A DNA stretch of 64,000 bases from CAXXOK01 sp963674895 (lineage in GTDB: Bacteria; Bacillota; Clostridia; Christensenellales; Aristaeellaceae): the NCBI GenBank assembly GCA_963674895.2, contig CAXXCY010000002.1:62001-126000 (forward strand). The letters run 5' to 3'. A program made the position numbers and the translations under genes. The notes beneath the pieces are model-generated. The model ran no database searches, had not been told where the DNA came from, and was given only the letters and a program-made list of their open reading frames with translations. This document shows, piece by piece, positions 44,272 to 52,893 of the stretch (its first letter is position 1; every line of letters begins with the position of its first letter).

Positions 44272-47200
44272 TATTCCTGCTCCCTTTCCGAACCGTTCGC
44301 TTTTTCCTCTGCTATTTCGTCAACAATCATACGTCCGGAGTTTATTGCAAATGAGAGCGTGCTGCCTGAAAGGATAACGTTGTAGGTGAAATCCTCCCAC
44401 CCTCCGGTGTCGTTTCCGCCGGCATAGAGGTGCGGTATTGGCTCTTCCTCCTTGTCGAGCACATGCAGATACTCATCGATCCTAATGCCTCCAACCGTAG
44501 CCAAAAACGCCGTATGACATTCAATCGCGTAGAACGGGCCCTTCCGTACCGGCCGGAGATAATAGGGGTCCTTTGCCATCTCGACATCATGGCCGTGGTC
44601 GCAGCTGACGTTATAAGTGTCGATTGTCTTGCACAGCACCGCAGGATCCGTTCCGATCCATTCGGCCAGTTCCTCTATCGTTTCGGCACGCTTGACGAGA
44701 GGCTTGGCTTTGTATACCGGTGCTTTTTCAATCGCCTTCTCCGGACAGCTTGTCTCACAGTTGCGGCAGCGCGCGCACTCGGTGGAGAAGTTGATGGTCG
44801 CCAAACTGCCGCATGTCATACAACGGTGTACCTCTGCGGTGATTTGCTCCTCGTCGAGTCCCTGGTTTACGATTGCGAAGTCGCCCGCTATGCTGTCGGG
44901 TTCGCGCATGGAGGCGTTATTGCGGGACGCCAAAGGAATATTATCGTGCGGAGGATTTTCAACCTTTCGATAGGCATTACGCCCCTGCGCAATGTCCGCG
45001 CCGGTCAAATAACGCTCGATGGAGACAGCGCTCTCTTTCCCCGCGGCTATCGCATCGACGACATATTTCTGTCCATGGCAGGCGTCGCCGCCGGCAAATA
45101 TATCCTTGTGCGCCGTCTGCAGCGTAATGGGTTCGGCTTTCACGGTACCATTGGGATTGAGCTCTACTTTGCTGCCCGCCAGCAGCTCGCCCCACTCGGC
45201 CTTTTGTCCGATACAGTAAAGGACGTGATCACACCGCACTTCGTCGGTAACGCATGCATCAAACGACGGCGCGAATTTGCCTTCGGCATCCTGTACCGAT
45301 ACGCACTTTCGGAAACGAACGCCGGAACAGTGTCCATTCTGATTCAAAATCTCGACCGGTCCCCATCCGGCATGGATGACAACGCCGTCTTTTTCGCATT
45401 CTGCCCTGTCCGTCTCACCCATCGGCATATCCGTATCACACTCAAGGCAGTAGAGATCAACCCTGTCGGCGCCGCAGCGCACAGCCATGCGAGCCACGTC
45501 TGCCGCGATATTGCCGCCTCCGATAACAACGGTATTCCCCTTGATTGCCGTCTTGCCATCAAGGTTAACCTGCTTGGCAAAGTCGAATCCGGAGGCAACG
45601 CCGGCAGCATCTTCGCCGGGTATATTGAGTTTGCCCCCATGCTGAAGCCCGACGGCAATGAAGAAGCTTCGATAGCCCTGCTTGCGAAGGTCTTCGATAC
45701 TGATGTCCTTGCCGACAGTCACACCGCAGCGCATCTCGATACCCAGGGATTTGTAATAGGCAATTTGCTTTCTGACCACATCTTTGGGAAGGCGGAAAGA
45801 CGGTATACTGGACAGCAGCATTCCGCCAGCTTCGTCCGACGCCTCGAAAACTGTGACAGGATACCCGGCTTGTTTCAGAAAATACGCACAGGACAGACCT
45901 GCGGGGCCTGCGCCGATGACCGCAATCTTCTCTTCGTGTGTGTTCGGAACCATCGCCGGCGCTGTTTTCAGGATCTCATCGCCCAAAAAGCGTTCGATCT
46001 GATTGATATTCACGGCTTCGTCAACATCGCAGCGGGCGCACTCATCTTCACAGAAGTGCGGGCAAACGCGGCCGGTGACGGCCGGCATGGGGTGATGCTC
46101 GGAAAGCTTTGCCATCGCGTCTTTTTTCCGTCCCATACGGAGTAAATGATTGTAGCTGCGAATATCGACATGAGCGGGACACGCAAAACGGCAGGGGGAC
46201 ATCTCGTTTTTTTCCTCGACGATGGTATCCAACGTGATCGTCGACGCGGGACAATTGACGACGCAGATGCCGCATCCTTTGCACTTCTCTTCGTCCACAT
46301 GTTCAATGTACATATACCCTTCGGTCAGGTTATCCATCTGATCACGAAGGCCATGGAGGCCGCTGCGTTCATAAAGCCCCGACTCGTCAAAGGTCAAGCC
46401 CTTAACGAGACCATGGTTTTCCATGTAGTCCACCGTGTCGTCATCGAAAACGCTGAAGATGGTCTGGTCTTTTTGAATCACCACGGCGTTGATTCCCTCA
46501 TGCCCGATGAGGCCGACCTTTTCATCGGCGAACCGCTTGCCGTGTTTGTTGACCCAAACCATATACGGCTCGCGTGCGAGGGCCGATACTTTTGTGAACA
46601 AATCGCCTTCCGGGATTTTAACTTTAATTCCGCAGGCGTCCGGCACATGAGGGCCGGAAAGCTGCAGAATGCCGAGGCCGACATTATCCGCGCCAGCTTC
46701 AGTCACCATGCGAATGCCGTCGCCGTTATGGGCCAATCCCCAGAGAATCATGTCGTCAACATAGTAGGCGTAGTATTTTTTCAGCATCTCTTTGTTGCCG
46801 GAATAGCCGCCGGTGGCAATCATAACGTTCCTGCCGAAATAATCCACGTCATTATCCATATGCTCGGCTCTGACTCCGCAGATGGCGCCGTTCTCGTCCT
46901 TGAGAATTTCCTTGGCGGGCGTATTCGTCATAATGGGAATGTTTGCTTCCTTGATTTCTTCCATCAGCGTCTTCATCAGGATTGCCGCCTGATTGCCGAC
47001 AGGCTTGTGGTAAGTCCAGAGCTTCTGACCGGGGATGTAGTTATCCACATAAAGCGGGACGCCTTTGTCTTCCAGCCACTTGATCGTATCCGGGGTGCGA
47101 TCAATAAAGCGCCGCAAAATCCGGGCATTGGTCAGCCAGTGCGCATAGCTCATAGCTGCCTGGAAGACTTCATCCTTTCGGACATCATGCATCTGCCGTT

Positions 47201-47381
47201 TCTGCACATGCGTTTCAGCGCCCAGAAGGCCACCCGCGAACATCCCATTGCCGCCCAGGGCGCTTCTCTTTTCCAGAATGATGACGTCAAGACCCTTTTC
47301 TGACGCTTCTGCGGCTGCCGCCAAGCCGCAGGCGCCGCCCCCGACGATAATGAGGTCATATATTTTTTTGCCTGTATCCAC
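44271..47381 (-). CDS. composite flavoprotein: fumarate-reductase-type FAD domain interrupted by a GltD-like Fe-S/NADPH module
   Basis: 1036 residues. Residues 1-350 form a FAD_binding_2 domain (LIIVGGGACGLAAAAEASEK). Near 366-377 comes a 4Fe-4S motif CKGCGICVVNCP. Residues about 390-830 match the glutamate synthase small subunit: CRFACPAHVDIRSY, HFCEDECARCD, VIGAGPAGLSCAYFL (about 487), VVIGGGNIAADVARMA (about 615) and IFAGGDACHG. Another Cys cluster follows (CMTCGS, CARCRNCETSCPEKAI, 852-878). The FAD_binding_2 domain then resumes to the end (FLATVGGIRIDEYLHVLD, LYAGGNDTGG). The protein could pass NADPH electrons through Fe-S centres to reduce an unsaturated acid. The partner dehydratase and TRAP genes flank it. 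Confidence 0.88.
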   Translation of the reverse strand: MDTGKKIYDLIIVGGGACGLAAAAEASEKGLDVIILEKRSALGGNGMFAGGLLGAETHVQKRQMHDVRKDEVFQAAMSYAHWLTNARILRRFIDRTPDTIKWLEDKGVPLYVDNYIPGQKLWTYHKPVGNQAAILMKTLMEEIKEANIPIMTNTPAKEILKDENGAICGVRAEHMDNDVDYFGRNVMIATGGYSGNKEMLKKYYAYYVDDMILWGLAHNGDGIRMVTEAGADNVGLGILQLSGPHVPDACGIKVKIPEGDLFTKVSALAREPYMVWVNKHGKRFADEKVGLIGHEGINAVVIQKDQTIFSVFDDDTVDYMENHGLVKGLTFDESGLYERSGLHGLRDQMDNLTEGYMYIEHVDEEKCKGCGICVVNCPASTITLDTIVEEKNEMSPCRFACPAHVDIRSYNHLLRMGRKKDAMAKLSEHHPMPAVTGRVCPHFCEDECARCDVDEAVNINQIERFLGDEILKTAPAMVPNTHEEKIAVIGAGPAGLSCAYFLKQAGYPVTVFEASDEAGGMLLSSIPSFRLPKDVVRKQIAYYKSLGIEMRCGVTVGKDISIEDLRKQGYRSFFIAVGLQHGGKLNIPGEDAAGVASGFDFAKQVNLDGKTAIKGNTVVIGGGNIAADVARMAVRCGADRVDLYCLECDTDMPMGETDRAECEKDGVVIHAGWGPVEILNQNGHCSGVRFRKCVSVQDAEGKFAPSFDACVTDEVRCDHVLYCIGQKAEWGELLAGSKVELNPNGTVKAEPITLQTAHKDIFAGGDACHGQKYVVDAIAAGKESAVSIERYLTGADIAQGRNAYRKVENPPHDNIPLASRNNASMREPDSIAGDFAIVNQGLDEEQITAEVHRCMTCGSLATINFSTECARCRNCETSCPEKAIEKAPVYKAKPLVKRAETIEELAEWIGTDPAVLCKTIDTYNVSCDHGHDVEMAKDPYYLRPVRKGPFYAIECHTAFLATVGGIRIDEYLHVLDKEEEPIPHLYAGGNDTGGWEDFTYNVILSGSTLSFAINSGRMIVDEIAEEKANGSEREQE

Positions 47382-47432
47382 TTTATGTTCCTTCCGATCT
47401 TCCCTATCAAAGGGAGCAGTTTTTTAAGCGCT

Positions 47433-48716
47433 TTACCCCGCAAGAAAGGTCGCTATAGTTGGGAAAGCAATGAGAAGCGCGACGACTACGATCATTGCAA
47501 TGGCGAACGGAATTACGCCCTTGAATATCGTGTACATGGGTACGTCTTTTACCATACCGCTGACCGCAAAGACGTTGATCCCAATAGGAGGTGTTATGCT
47601 GCCCAACTGAGTCATAATAACGACCATGATGCCAAACCAGACAAGATTATATCCAAGCATTGTTACGATGGGATAAAAAATTGGAACTGTAAGCAGCGTC
47701 ATGCTGAGAGTATCCATAAGACAACCAAGTATAATATATACGCTGAGCATGCAGATTATGATCACCAGATTAGGCACAGCAAGAGATCCGACCCATGTCG
47801 CGACCTCGGCCGGAAGATGGGTCGCTCCAATGAATGTTGTGAAAACGGAACAACCGATCATCAGGGTAAACACCATTCCCGTGATCTTCGTTGTGTGCAT
47901 CAGGCTGTCTAGGAAATTCTTCCACGACAGTCGACGGCGCAAGAGTGTGATGAGAAGTGCGCCTGCAGAGCCAATAGCGGCGGCTTCTACCGGGGTAAAG
48001 AAGCCTCCCCAGAGGCCACCCAGGACGATAATAATCAAAAGAAGCATCATCCAAACGCCTTTGAGTGATTCAATACGTTCTTTCCAGTTAAACCTTTTGC
48101 CAGCCGGAGCCAAATCTGGTTGAAATGCGCTTACGATTGTAATAGCAAGCACAAATAACGCTGTCATCAGTAAACCTGGAACCACGCCTGCAACGAATAG
48201 CTTGCCAACGCTTACTCCCGTTATAGACCCATATACAATCATGGGCGTGCTTGGCGGTATCAGAATACCGATTGTGCCGCCAGCTGCTATACTGCCGAGG
48301 GCAAGGGACGCTTTGTAGCGGCGAGATTTCATTTCAGGCCACGCTACCTGCGTTAAAAGGGTGGAACCGGCAAGACTGGATCCTGTGGTTGCGGCAAATC
48401 CCGCACAGGCTACGACAGTCGCATGACAAAGACCGCCCTTACGATGCCCTATCCACTTGTATATGGCATCGTAGAGATCGGCGATAATGCCAGACTGGTA
48501 TGCAAATTCACCCATAAGTGTAAATAGGGGAACCACACACAAGTTGTAATTCATGGCTGTCGAAAATGGCTGTAAAGCAAGGGTGCCCAAGGCAGCTTTA
48601 AAGCTGGAGATAAGGCCATAGCCAACGAAGCCGACGCTCAGCATGGCAAAAGCGATTGGAAGACCAACGATGAGTATAATGAGCATTGCTGCAAATCCAA
48701 TTAAACCTGCGGTCAT
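47433..48716 (-). CDS. dctM: TRAP transporter large permease (DctM)
   Basis: 427 residues with about 12 membrane segments. The DctM signatures GAVHxxV-type stretch and LPIAFAMLSVGFVGYGLISS, VACAGFAATTGSSLAGSTLL and GILIPPSTPMIVYGSITGVS are present. It couples Na+ to uptake of an organic acid with DctQ and DctP. The start overlaps the dctQ stop by 4 bases. A 51-base gap leads to the flavoprotein gene. Confidence 0.93.
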   Translation of the reverse strand: MTAGLIGFAAMLIILIVGLPIAFAMLSVGFVGYGLISSFKAALGTLALQPFSTAMNYNLCVVPLFTLMGEFAYQSGIIADLYDAIYKWIGHRKGGLCHATVVACAGFAATTGSSLAGSTLLTQVAWPEMKSRRYKASLALGSIAAGGTIGILIPPSTPMIVYGSITGVSVGKLFVAGVVPGLLMTALFVLAITIVSAFQPDLAPAGKRFNWKERIESLKGVWMMLLLIIIVLGGLWGGFFTPVEAAAIGSAGALLITLLRRRLSWKNFLDSLMHTTKITGMVFTLMIGCSVFTTFIGATHLPAEVATWVGSLAVPNLVIIICMLSVYIILGCLMDTLSMTLLTVPIFYPIVTMLGYNLVWFGIMVVIMTQLGSITPPIGINVFAVSGMVKDVPMYTIFKGVIPFAIAMIVVVALLIAFPTIATFLAG

Positions 48717-49243
48717 TCTGCTTTGCCCTCCTTTAATGCAAACACTCTCTTACAATTGTTTATCAAGTCAATCAAAAACTGTATACAAAGTAAAAAAACG
48801 CCAACTGCTGCAATCGTTAAAAATGGAGCTAAATCTATTTGAAGAGTCATAGTGGCAAAATTGTGTTTTTGGAATGTTGTAATAGCACGTAACATTAATC
48901 GATAACCGAGAATCGCGCTGATCGCAAATCCAATAACGCTGTTGAAAATATTACATGCAGCTTTGATACGGGGAGAGAAATGGCTGATAAGTATTTCTAC
49001 CTTTGAGTTTCCATCCTGGGATTGTATAAAGCCAAGCACAGGGAATATGGCTAACACCATCAGAATTTGGACCAAGTCGGTGGCTCCCATAAGCGGATGC
49101 TTAAAGAAACGACCAATGACGTCCACCAGACAGACAAGCATCATCACAAATACTGACCAGCCGGAAAGCTGGCAACATACCTTGTAAATGCCATTGATAA
49201 GCTTTTTCACTCGAACCACACCCTTTTTTCCATGAGTATACAT
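48713..49243 (-). CDS. dctQ: TRAP transporter small permease (DctQ)
   Basis: About 176 residues with four membrane segments (WSVFVMMLVCLVDVIGRFF; LVQILMVLAIFPVLGF; FNSVIGFAISAILGYRLML; FLTIAAVGVFLLCIQFLIDL). The start is uncertain: the frame is open to 49330, but ATG 49243 or a GTG near 49210 with a GGGTGTGG site are more likely because a strong hairpin sits just upstream. Ends inside the dctM start. Confidence 0.85.
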   Translation of the reverse strand: MYTHGKKGVVRVKKLINGIYKVCCQLSGWSVFVMMLVCLVDVIGRFFKHPLMGATDLVQILMVLAIFPVLGFIQSQDGNSKVEILISHFSPRIKAACNIFNSVIGFAISAILGYRLMLRAITTFQKHNFATMTLQIDLAPFLTIAAVGVFLLCIQFLIDLINNCKRVFALKEGKAE

Positions 49244-49249
49244 AACTTC

Positions 49250-49288
49250 GCCCTTGCCGAACGTGTTCCGCTCGGCAAGGGCCTTTTT
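49250..49288. terminator. hairpin between dctP and dctQ
   Basis: Perfect 11-base arms GCCCTTGCCGA (49250-49260) and TCGGCAAGGGC (49272-49282) with an 11-base loop. The T-run (49284-49288) lies on the plus-strand side, so for the minus-strand operon it is best read as an mRNA-stabilising element after dctP rather than a terminator. Confidence 0.75.
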
Positions 49289-49298
49289 GAATGATCGT

Positions 49299-49500
49299 TT
49301 ACTTGTCGATAATAGAACGGGCGATGTCAATGATCTCCTGAGCCGGAATGCCTTGCGGAGTCATAGCGGCTACCCACTCATCTACGCAGGGAACAACAGC
49401 CTCTTTCCAGCGCGCGACTTCTTCCGGAGCTACTTCATAGATTTCAATTCCAGCGTCCTGAAGGATGGTTCTATCTTCTTTATAGTATGCGAGGGTGGAT
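49299..49500 (-). pseudogene. TRAP binding protein DctP, C-terminal fragment
   Basis: Encodes STLAYYKEDRTILQDAGIEI, EVARWKEAVVPCVDEWVAAM and a terminal EIIDIARSIIDK, the last 65 or so residues of a TRAP solute-binding protein. It has no start of its own; an IS3-family element (49501-50711) separates it from the N-terminal part at 50712-51539. Confidence 0.85.
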
Positions 49501-49524
49501 TGTCAACAGTTGGTCAGACAGAAA

Positions 49525-50349
49525 TTATAAGGTACATGCATTCCTGAACTCAACCGGAGACAGGTACCCGAGGGTACCGTGCAGGCGGATGTTGTTGAAC
49601 CAGTGTATGTAATCCGCCAGTTCCAATCGCAGCTGCTCGAGGGTACCAAACCGCCTGCTCGAAACGAACTCCTTCTTGATCAGCCTGAAGGTTGATTCTG
49701 CTACCGCGTTGTCATAGGGACAGCCCTTCATGCTCAGGGATCGCTGGATCTGAAAGCTTTCCAGTATTTCATCCACAAGCATATTGTCAAACTCACTGCC
49801 ACGGTCTGTGTGAAAGATCTGGATCTCGAACAGGTTTCCTTTCACGGATGCAAAAGCTTGATGGACCAGTTCAGCGTCTTTGTGTGCACCGGCGCTGTAG
49901 CCGATGATCTCCCTGGCTCCCAGATCCAGCAGCATGCAGATATAGGCCCACTGGGTGCCTACACGAACGTAGGTCAGATCGCTGACAACACAGGCTCCCG
50001 GGAGCCTGTCGCTGAATTGCCGGTCAATCAGGTTGGGCACCGGGGCTTCATTCACCCTGGATGCATGAACCCGATACTTCTTGCGTGTGTAGGCGGATAC
50101 CAGTCCCCGCTTCTTCATGATCCGCCCGATCTTCCGCCTGGATACAATCCAGCCCTTCCGCAGCAGTACATGCTTGAGTTTGCGTTGACCGTAAACACGA
50201 CGATTCTCATCGTATGCGTTCTGAACAACCTCTTCCAAATCCCGCTCGTCCGGCCGGCCCCGGCATTCGTAGTAATAGGTGCTGCGTGCAATGCCTAAGC
50301 ACCGGCACAGCGCTGATATTGAGTATTTGTGGGCATTGGCTCGGATCAC
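49525..50349 (-). CDS. IS3-family transposase OrfB (DDE integrase core)
   Basis: 274 residues. HTH_21: VYGQRKLKHVLLRKGWIVSR. Catalytic triad: Asp in VVSDLTYVR, Asp in IFHTDRGSEF and Glu in NAVAESTFRLIKKE. Terminal NNIRLHGTLGYLSPVEFRN is typical for the IS3/IS150 subgroup. It starts at GTG two bases after the OrfA stop; the fused OrfAB made by frameshifting would be the active transposase. Confidence 0.93.
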   Translation of the reverse strand: MIRANAHKYSISALCRCLGIARSTYYYECRGRPDERDLEEVVQNAYDENRRVYGQRKLKHVLLRKGWIVSRRKIGRIMKKRGLVSAYTRKKYRVHASRVNEAPVPNLIDRQFSDRLPGACVVSDLTYVRVGTQWAYICMLLDLGAREIIGYSAGAHKDAELVHQAFASVKGNLFEIQIFHTDRGSEFDNMLVDEILESFQIQRSLSMKGCPYDNAVAESTFRLIKKEFVSSRRFGTLEQLRLELADYIHWFNNIRLHGTLGYLSPVEFRNACTL

Positions 50350-50351
50350 AA

Positions 50352-50639
50352 CTACTTTCGTGCGTATATCAGCGCCGCTTGCTTTAGGACGTCATTCTCC
50401 ATCCGCAGCTGTTGGTTCTCTTTGCGAAGCTTCAGCAGCTCCAGTTCTTCAGGCGTTCGGTTATCCTTCTCGTGGCTGGAACCGGTTGCATTGATCCGCT
50501 TAACCCATTTGTCAAACGCCGATGCTGTCAGGTCGTATTCCCGGATGATCTCGCTCCTGGGTTTCCCGTGGTTGAACAGTTCAACCAGCTGCCTTTTCTG
50601 CTCCTCGCTGTAGGTCCGCTTGGCCCGCCTTTGTGTCAT
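50352..50639 (-). CDS. IS3-family transposase OrfA (HTH)
   Basis: 95 residues with the HTH_Tnp_1 motif (YSEEQKRQLVELFNHGKPRS, REYDLTASAFDKWVKRI) and a C-terminal leucine-rich coiled coil (LELLKLRKENQQLRMENDVL). It binds the element's terminal repeats. GGAGGGAA precedes the ATG. Intact, unlike the equivalent gene of the element at 29670. Confidence 0.92.
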   Translation of the reverse strand: MTQRRAKRTYSEEQKRQLVELFNHGKPRSEIIREYDLTASAFDKWVKRINATGSSHEKDNRTPEELELLKLRKENQQLRMENDVLKQAALIYARK

Positions 50640-50711
50640 GGTATTTCCCTCCTAAATCTTTCCCGTTATTCTACCATGACCTTATTTTTTCTGTCCGATT
50701 TAGTGTAACCA

Positions 50712-51539
50712 ATCCAGGGCGGGAGCGTAGTATGCTTGCTGGCACTCTACAAAGCACTCTTCAAGTACTTCCTGCAAATCGGCCGGAAGGCTGTCCCAGA
50801 AGCTTTGGCTTATGAAAACAGAATTGCAGCCACCATAGCTCGTGACGGTAAGGGGAAGGTACTCGACTGCGTCAAGGAAACCAAGAGTGCAGATGGCCTG
50901 TGGCGCCAGGACAACACCATCGATAACACCGGTCGTCAAAGACATGTAGAAATCGGTGAAATTCAATCCGGTTGCAACTGCGCCAAGCTTATCAAGCATT
51001 AGTTTTGTGTAAGGGCCGCCGGGATAGGCGATTTTCAATCCCTTTAGGTCTTCGAGAGTCTCGACTCTGTGTCCTTTAAAGAAGATGTAGGCGGATTCAT
51101 TTGTCTGCCACCAGGCAAGACGTATTCCGTTTTCTTCGAACATCTTGTCAAAATAACCGGCATCCTGAAGGGCGTTCAGTACTTCGAGTGAAGTCTCGGC
51201 GTCAGGCACAAGAGGCAAAGAGATGTAGGACAGCTCTTTCAGCCTGGCAGAATTGGATGTGATAGAAGTTACAGCCATATCACAGATGTCATTGTTCAAC
51301 ATGTCAATTTCAGTGCCTTGCGCGCCAAGAACACCGTTGTACTGCAGATCAACTTTTAAACGCCCGCCGCTGCGTTCTTCGATGATCTCGGCAAGATGGT
51401 TGGTACCTCCTGTTCCAAAATCGGCCGCAGGTACCTGTGCGGAAACTACGATGGTGTAGGTTTGATCCGCAGTGGCACTAAGGGAAAAAGAAACAAGCAA
51501 CGTAATCAGCGCGAGGACCAGAGTCATGGACTTCTTCAT
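50712..51539 (-). pseudogene. TRAP binding protein DctP, N-terminal fragment
   Basis: 276 residues up to the IS. Signal peptide MKKSMTLVLALITLLVSFSL (cleaved near ATA), no lipobox Cys. Mature DctP motifs: LAEIIEERSGGRLKVDLQYN, DLKGLKIAYPGGPYTKLMLD and GVIDGVVLAPQAICTLGF. The IS adds WLH and a stop, removing about 65 C-terminal residues. The ATG at 51539 was preferred over 51587 since the signal peptide begins there. Transport by DctQM is probably lost or depends on another binding protein. Confidence 0.88.
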
Positions 51540-51574
51540 AGGTTTACCCCCCCTATTTATTTTTGTTATACCAT

Positions 51575-51591
51575 TTACATGTAGCATGTAA
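51575..51591. promoter_or_regulatory. 17-base perfect palindrome upstream of dctP
   Basis: TTACATG-TAG-CATGTAA, with 7-base perfect arms, 36 bases before the dctP start. GTAACAT half-sites repeat at 51588-51594 and 51599-51605. A candidate operator for the TRAP operon regulator. Confidence 0.5.
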
Positions 51592-51684
51592 CATTAGAGT
51601 AACATTCGTTGAACGGCAAACAGCAGCCTCCACCACAAATGCAACATTCTATATGTTACTGTACCAAAAGATACAACCATTTAC

Positions 51685-51713
51685 ATCATAATCGTAAAAA
51701 TATAGTTTGTCAA
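51685..51713 (-). promoter_or_regulatory. sigma-A promoter of the TRAP operon
   Basis: On the minus strand, TTGACA (51708-51713) and TATGAT (51685-51690) with a 17-base spacer, giving a leader of about 140 bases that includes the palindrome at 51575. Confidence 0.65.
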
Positions 51714-51914
51714 TAGTTTTAGAATAAATTTTATAATGTACAATAAAATTAATTCTAATTATCTAACGCCCGATCATTCTGGGTACCTGCGGAAGCGTTT
51801 TTTGGTTGATGGCGGCAAGGATGATCTATTTATGATCGTCCTATACGAAAGAGGCTGGTTCACCTATAATGCAGCGGCCTTTTTTTCTACTAGAAACCAA
51901 GATTACAGATCGCA
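51714..51914. other. AT-rich intergenic stretch
   Basis: About 200 bases between the TRAP promoter and the terminase fragment. A short plus-strand reading frame exists, but nothing recognisable was seen. Confidence 0.35.
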
Positions 51915-52357
51915 CGCTTATACGAATATTCGGTTGCAGTGTTTGTCCAGACGGCTCTTGAGCATCGTAAAGTCGTCCGGGTGCCAGGTTGTGACCTCGT
52001 CGCCGTAACAGTACTTGATAACGCTGCCGCGAAGGCGGTTGACGTGCCGAACGTTATCCGCGCCAAGGCAGTAGCAGGATTCCCCGAACAGCTCCGCCGT
52101 GCTGTCGCTGTGGATGTCGCTGATAAGGGTCGTTCCGTACAGATCCTGCAGGGGTGAAATGATGTTGCGTTGCAGGGTACTGCGCGTGTTCCCGATCATG
52201 ACGTTCAGTCCCTGCAGATTATGCCCGGCCAGGATCCGTTTGGAAGGAGCAGGCAATCGCCATAGGTCTTGCCGCTGCGGGCGGCGCCGGTTTTATCATT
52301 CCACCGCCGGGTGGCAACGCGGCGATCTTCACGTTGCTTCTCACTCGGCAGTGCCAT
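51915..52357 (-). pseudogene. phage terminase large subunit fragment, frameshifted
   Basis: From ATG 52357 the minus strand reads MALPSEKQREDRRVATRRWN then KTGAARSGKTYGD, the N-terminus and Walker A-like region of PBSX-type large terminases. After one frameshift near 52260 the other frame continues RILAGHNLQGLNVMIGNTRS, LQRNIISPLQDLYGTTLISD, CYCLGADNVRHVNRLRG and YCYGDEVTTW with the Walker B-like acidic pair. It stops about 140 residues in, while functional terminases have over 400. Clear prophage debris. Confidence 0.8.
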
Positions 52358-52383
52358 CCGATGCTTCCTTGTTCAGGGTGTGT

Positions 52384-52532
52384 TTTCATACTCATGACGG
52401 AATGAGTGTTATGTCATAAGATGTATCCTGACTTCCGCCGTTTGTCGAGCGAGTAATCGTGGTGCCTAGAAACGAAAGGTGTACTACGATGCATGATTTA
52501 CGAGGCTTTCAGCTTTACCTGATGCGCATGGA
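52384..52532 (+). repeat. repeat unit copy 2: tyrosine-recombinase leader and N-terminus
   Basis: Matches 29508-29669, beginning TTTCATACTCATGACGGAAT and including AAACGAAAGGTGT before the recombinase start. As with copy 1, a truncated foreign gene (terminase) ends directly to its left, so the left edge may be an element terminus. Confidence 0.7.
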
Positions 52533-52755
52533 ACGCAGCGAGAATACAATCATCAGCTATCTGCAGGGCATTGCGAATTATCTGATGGAGCATAATATTC
52601 CAAGCCCAACCGGAAACGGGTTACAATGCTTGGCACGGCTACGGATGAACGTGATGAGCAGATTATTTTTCGGTTCAAAGACGGGGCTTCGTACGTTATT
52701 TAATTGCGGTGCAATTCATTTGATGAATAATTGTGAATTGAGCGCTCACATTTGA
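52489..52755 (+). pseudogene. truncated tyrosine recombinase (XerC/D-like N-terminal domain)
   Basis: MHDLRGFQLYLMRMERSENT followed by ISYLQGIANYLMEHNIPSPT is the SAM-like core-binding domain of a tyrosine integrase. Beyond about residue 45 the sequence is unrelated and no catalytic R-H-R-Y part follows. A small GGTGT site precedes the ATG. A second tiny frame ending in IIFRFKDGASYVI overlaps and may be debris of another recombinase. Confidence 0.6.
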
Positions 52756-52893
52756 TTATAGAGTGATGTGGCGTATTATTACGATCCTATTTTTTTATCT
52801 ATTCTTATCGTTTTCATTTTCCATCGCAGAATACGTTGTATCTTTGAGGACGAACCAAGATGATTACCGCACTATCGTGTTACTAAAACGAAA
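52756..52893. other. AT-rich non-coding stretch
   Basis: No gene, repeat or RNA supported between the recombinase stub and the terminator of the Lpl-type operon. Confidence 0.4.

Larger units (their letters stand above)
49501..50711 (-). mobile_element. intact IS3-family insertion sequence disrupting dctP
   Basis: 1211 bases. The ends form imperfect inverted repeats: on the minus strand the left end is TGGTTACACTAAATCGGACA, and the right end, complemented, is TGTCAACAGTTGGTCAGACA. About 22 of the first 32 positions match. Both transposase frames are intact. Flanks show AT on both sides but no clear 3-4 base target duplication. Confidence 0.9.

Noticed and set aside
44430..46145. 571-residue plus-strand ORF antisense to the composite flavoprotein
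   Set aside because: A shadow frame: the minus strand carries clear FAD, Fe-S and NADPH motifs, while this frame has none.
49250..49288. Hairpin with T-run as a plus-strand terminator
   Set aside because: No plus-strand gene lies upstream to terminate; it sits between co-directional minus-strand genes, so a 3' stabilising role fits better.
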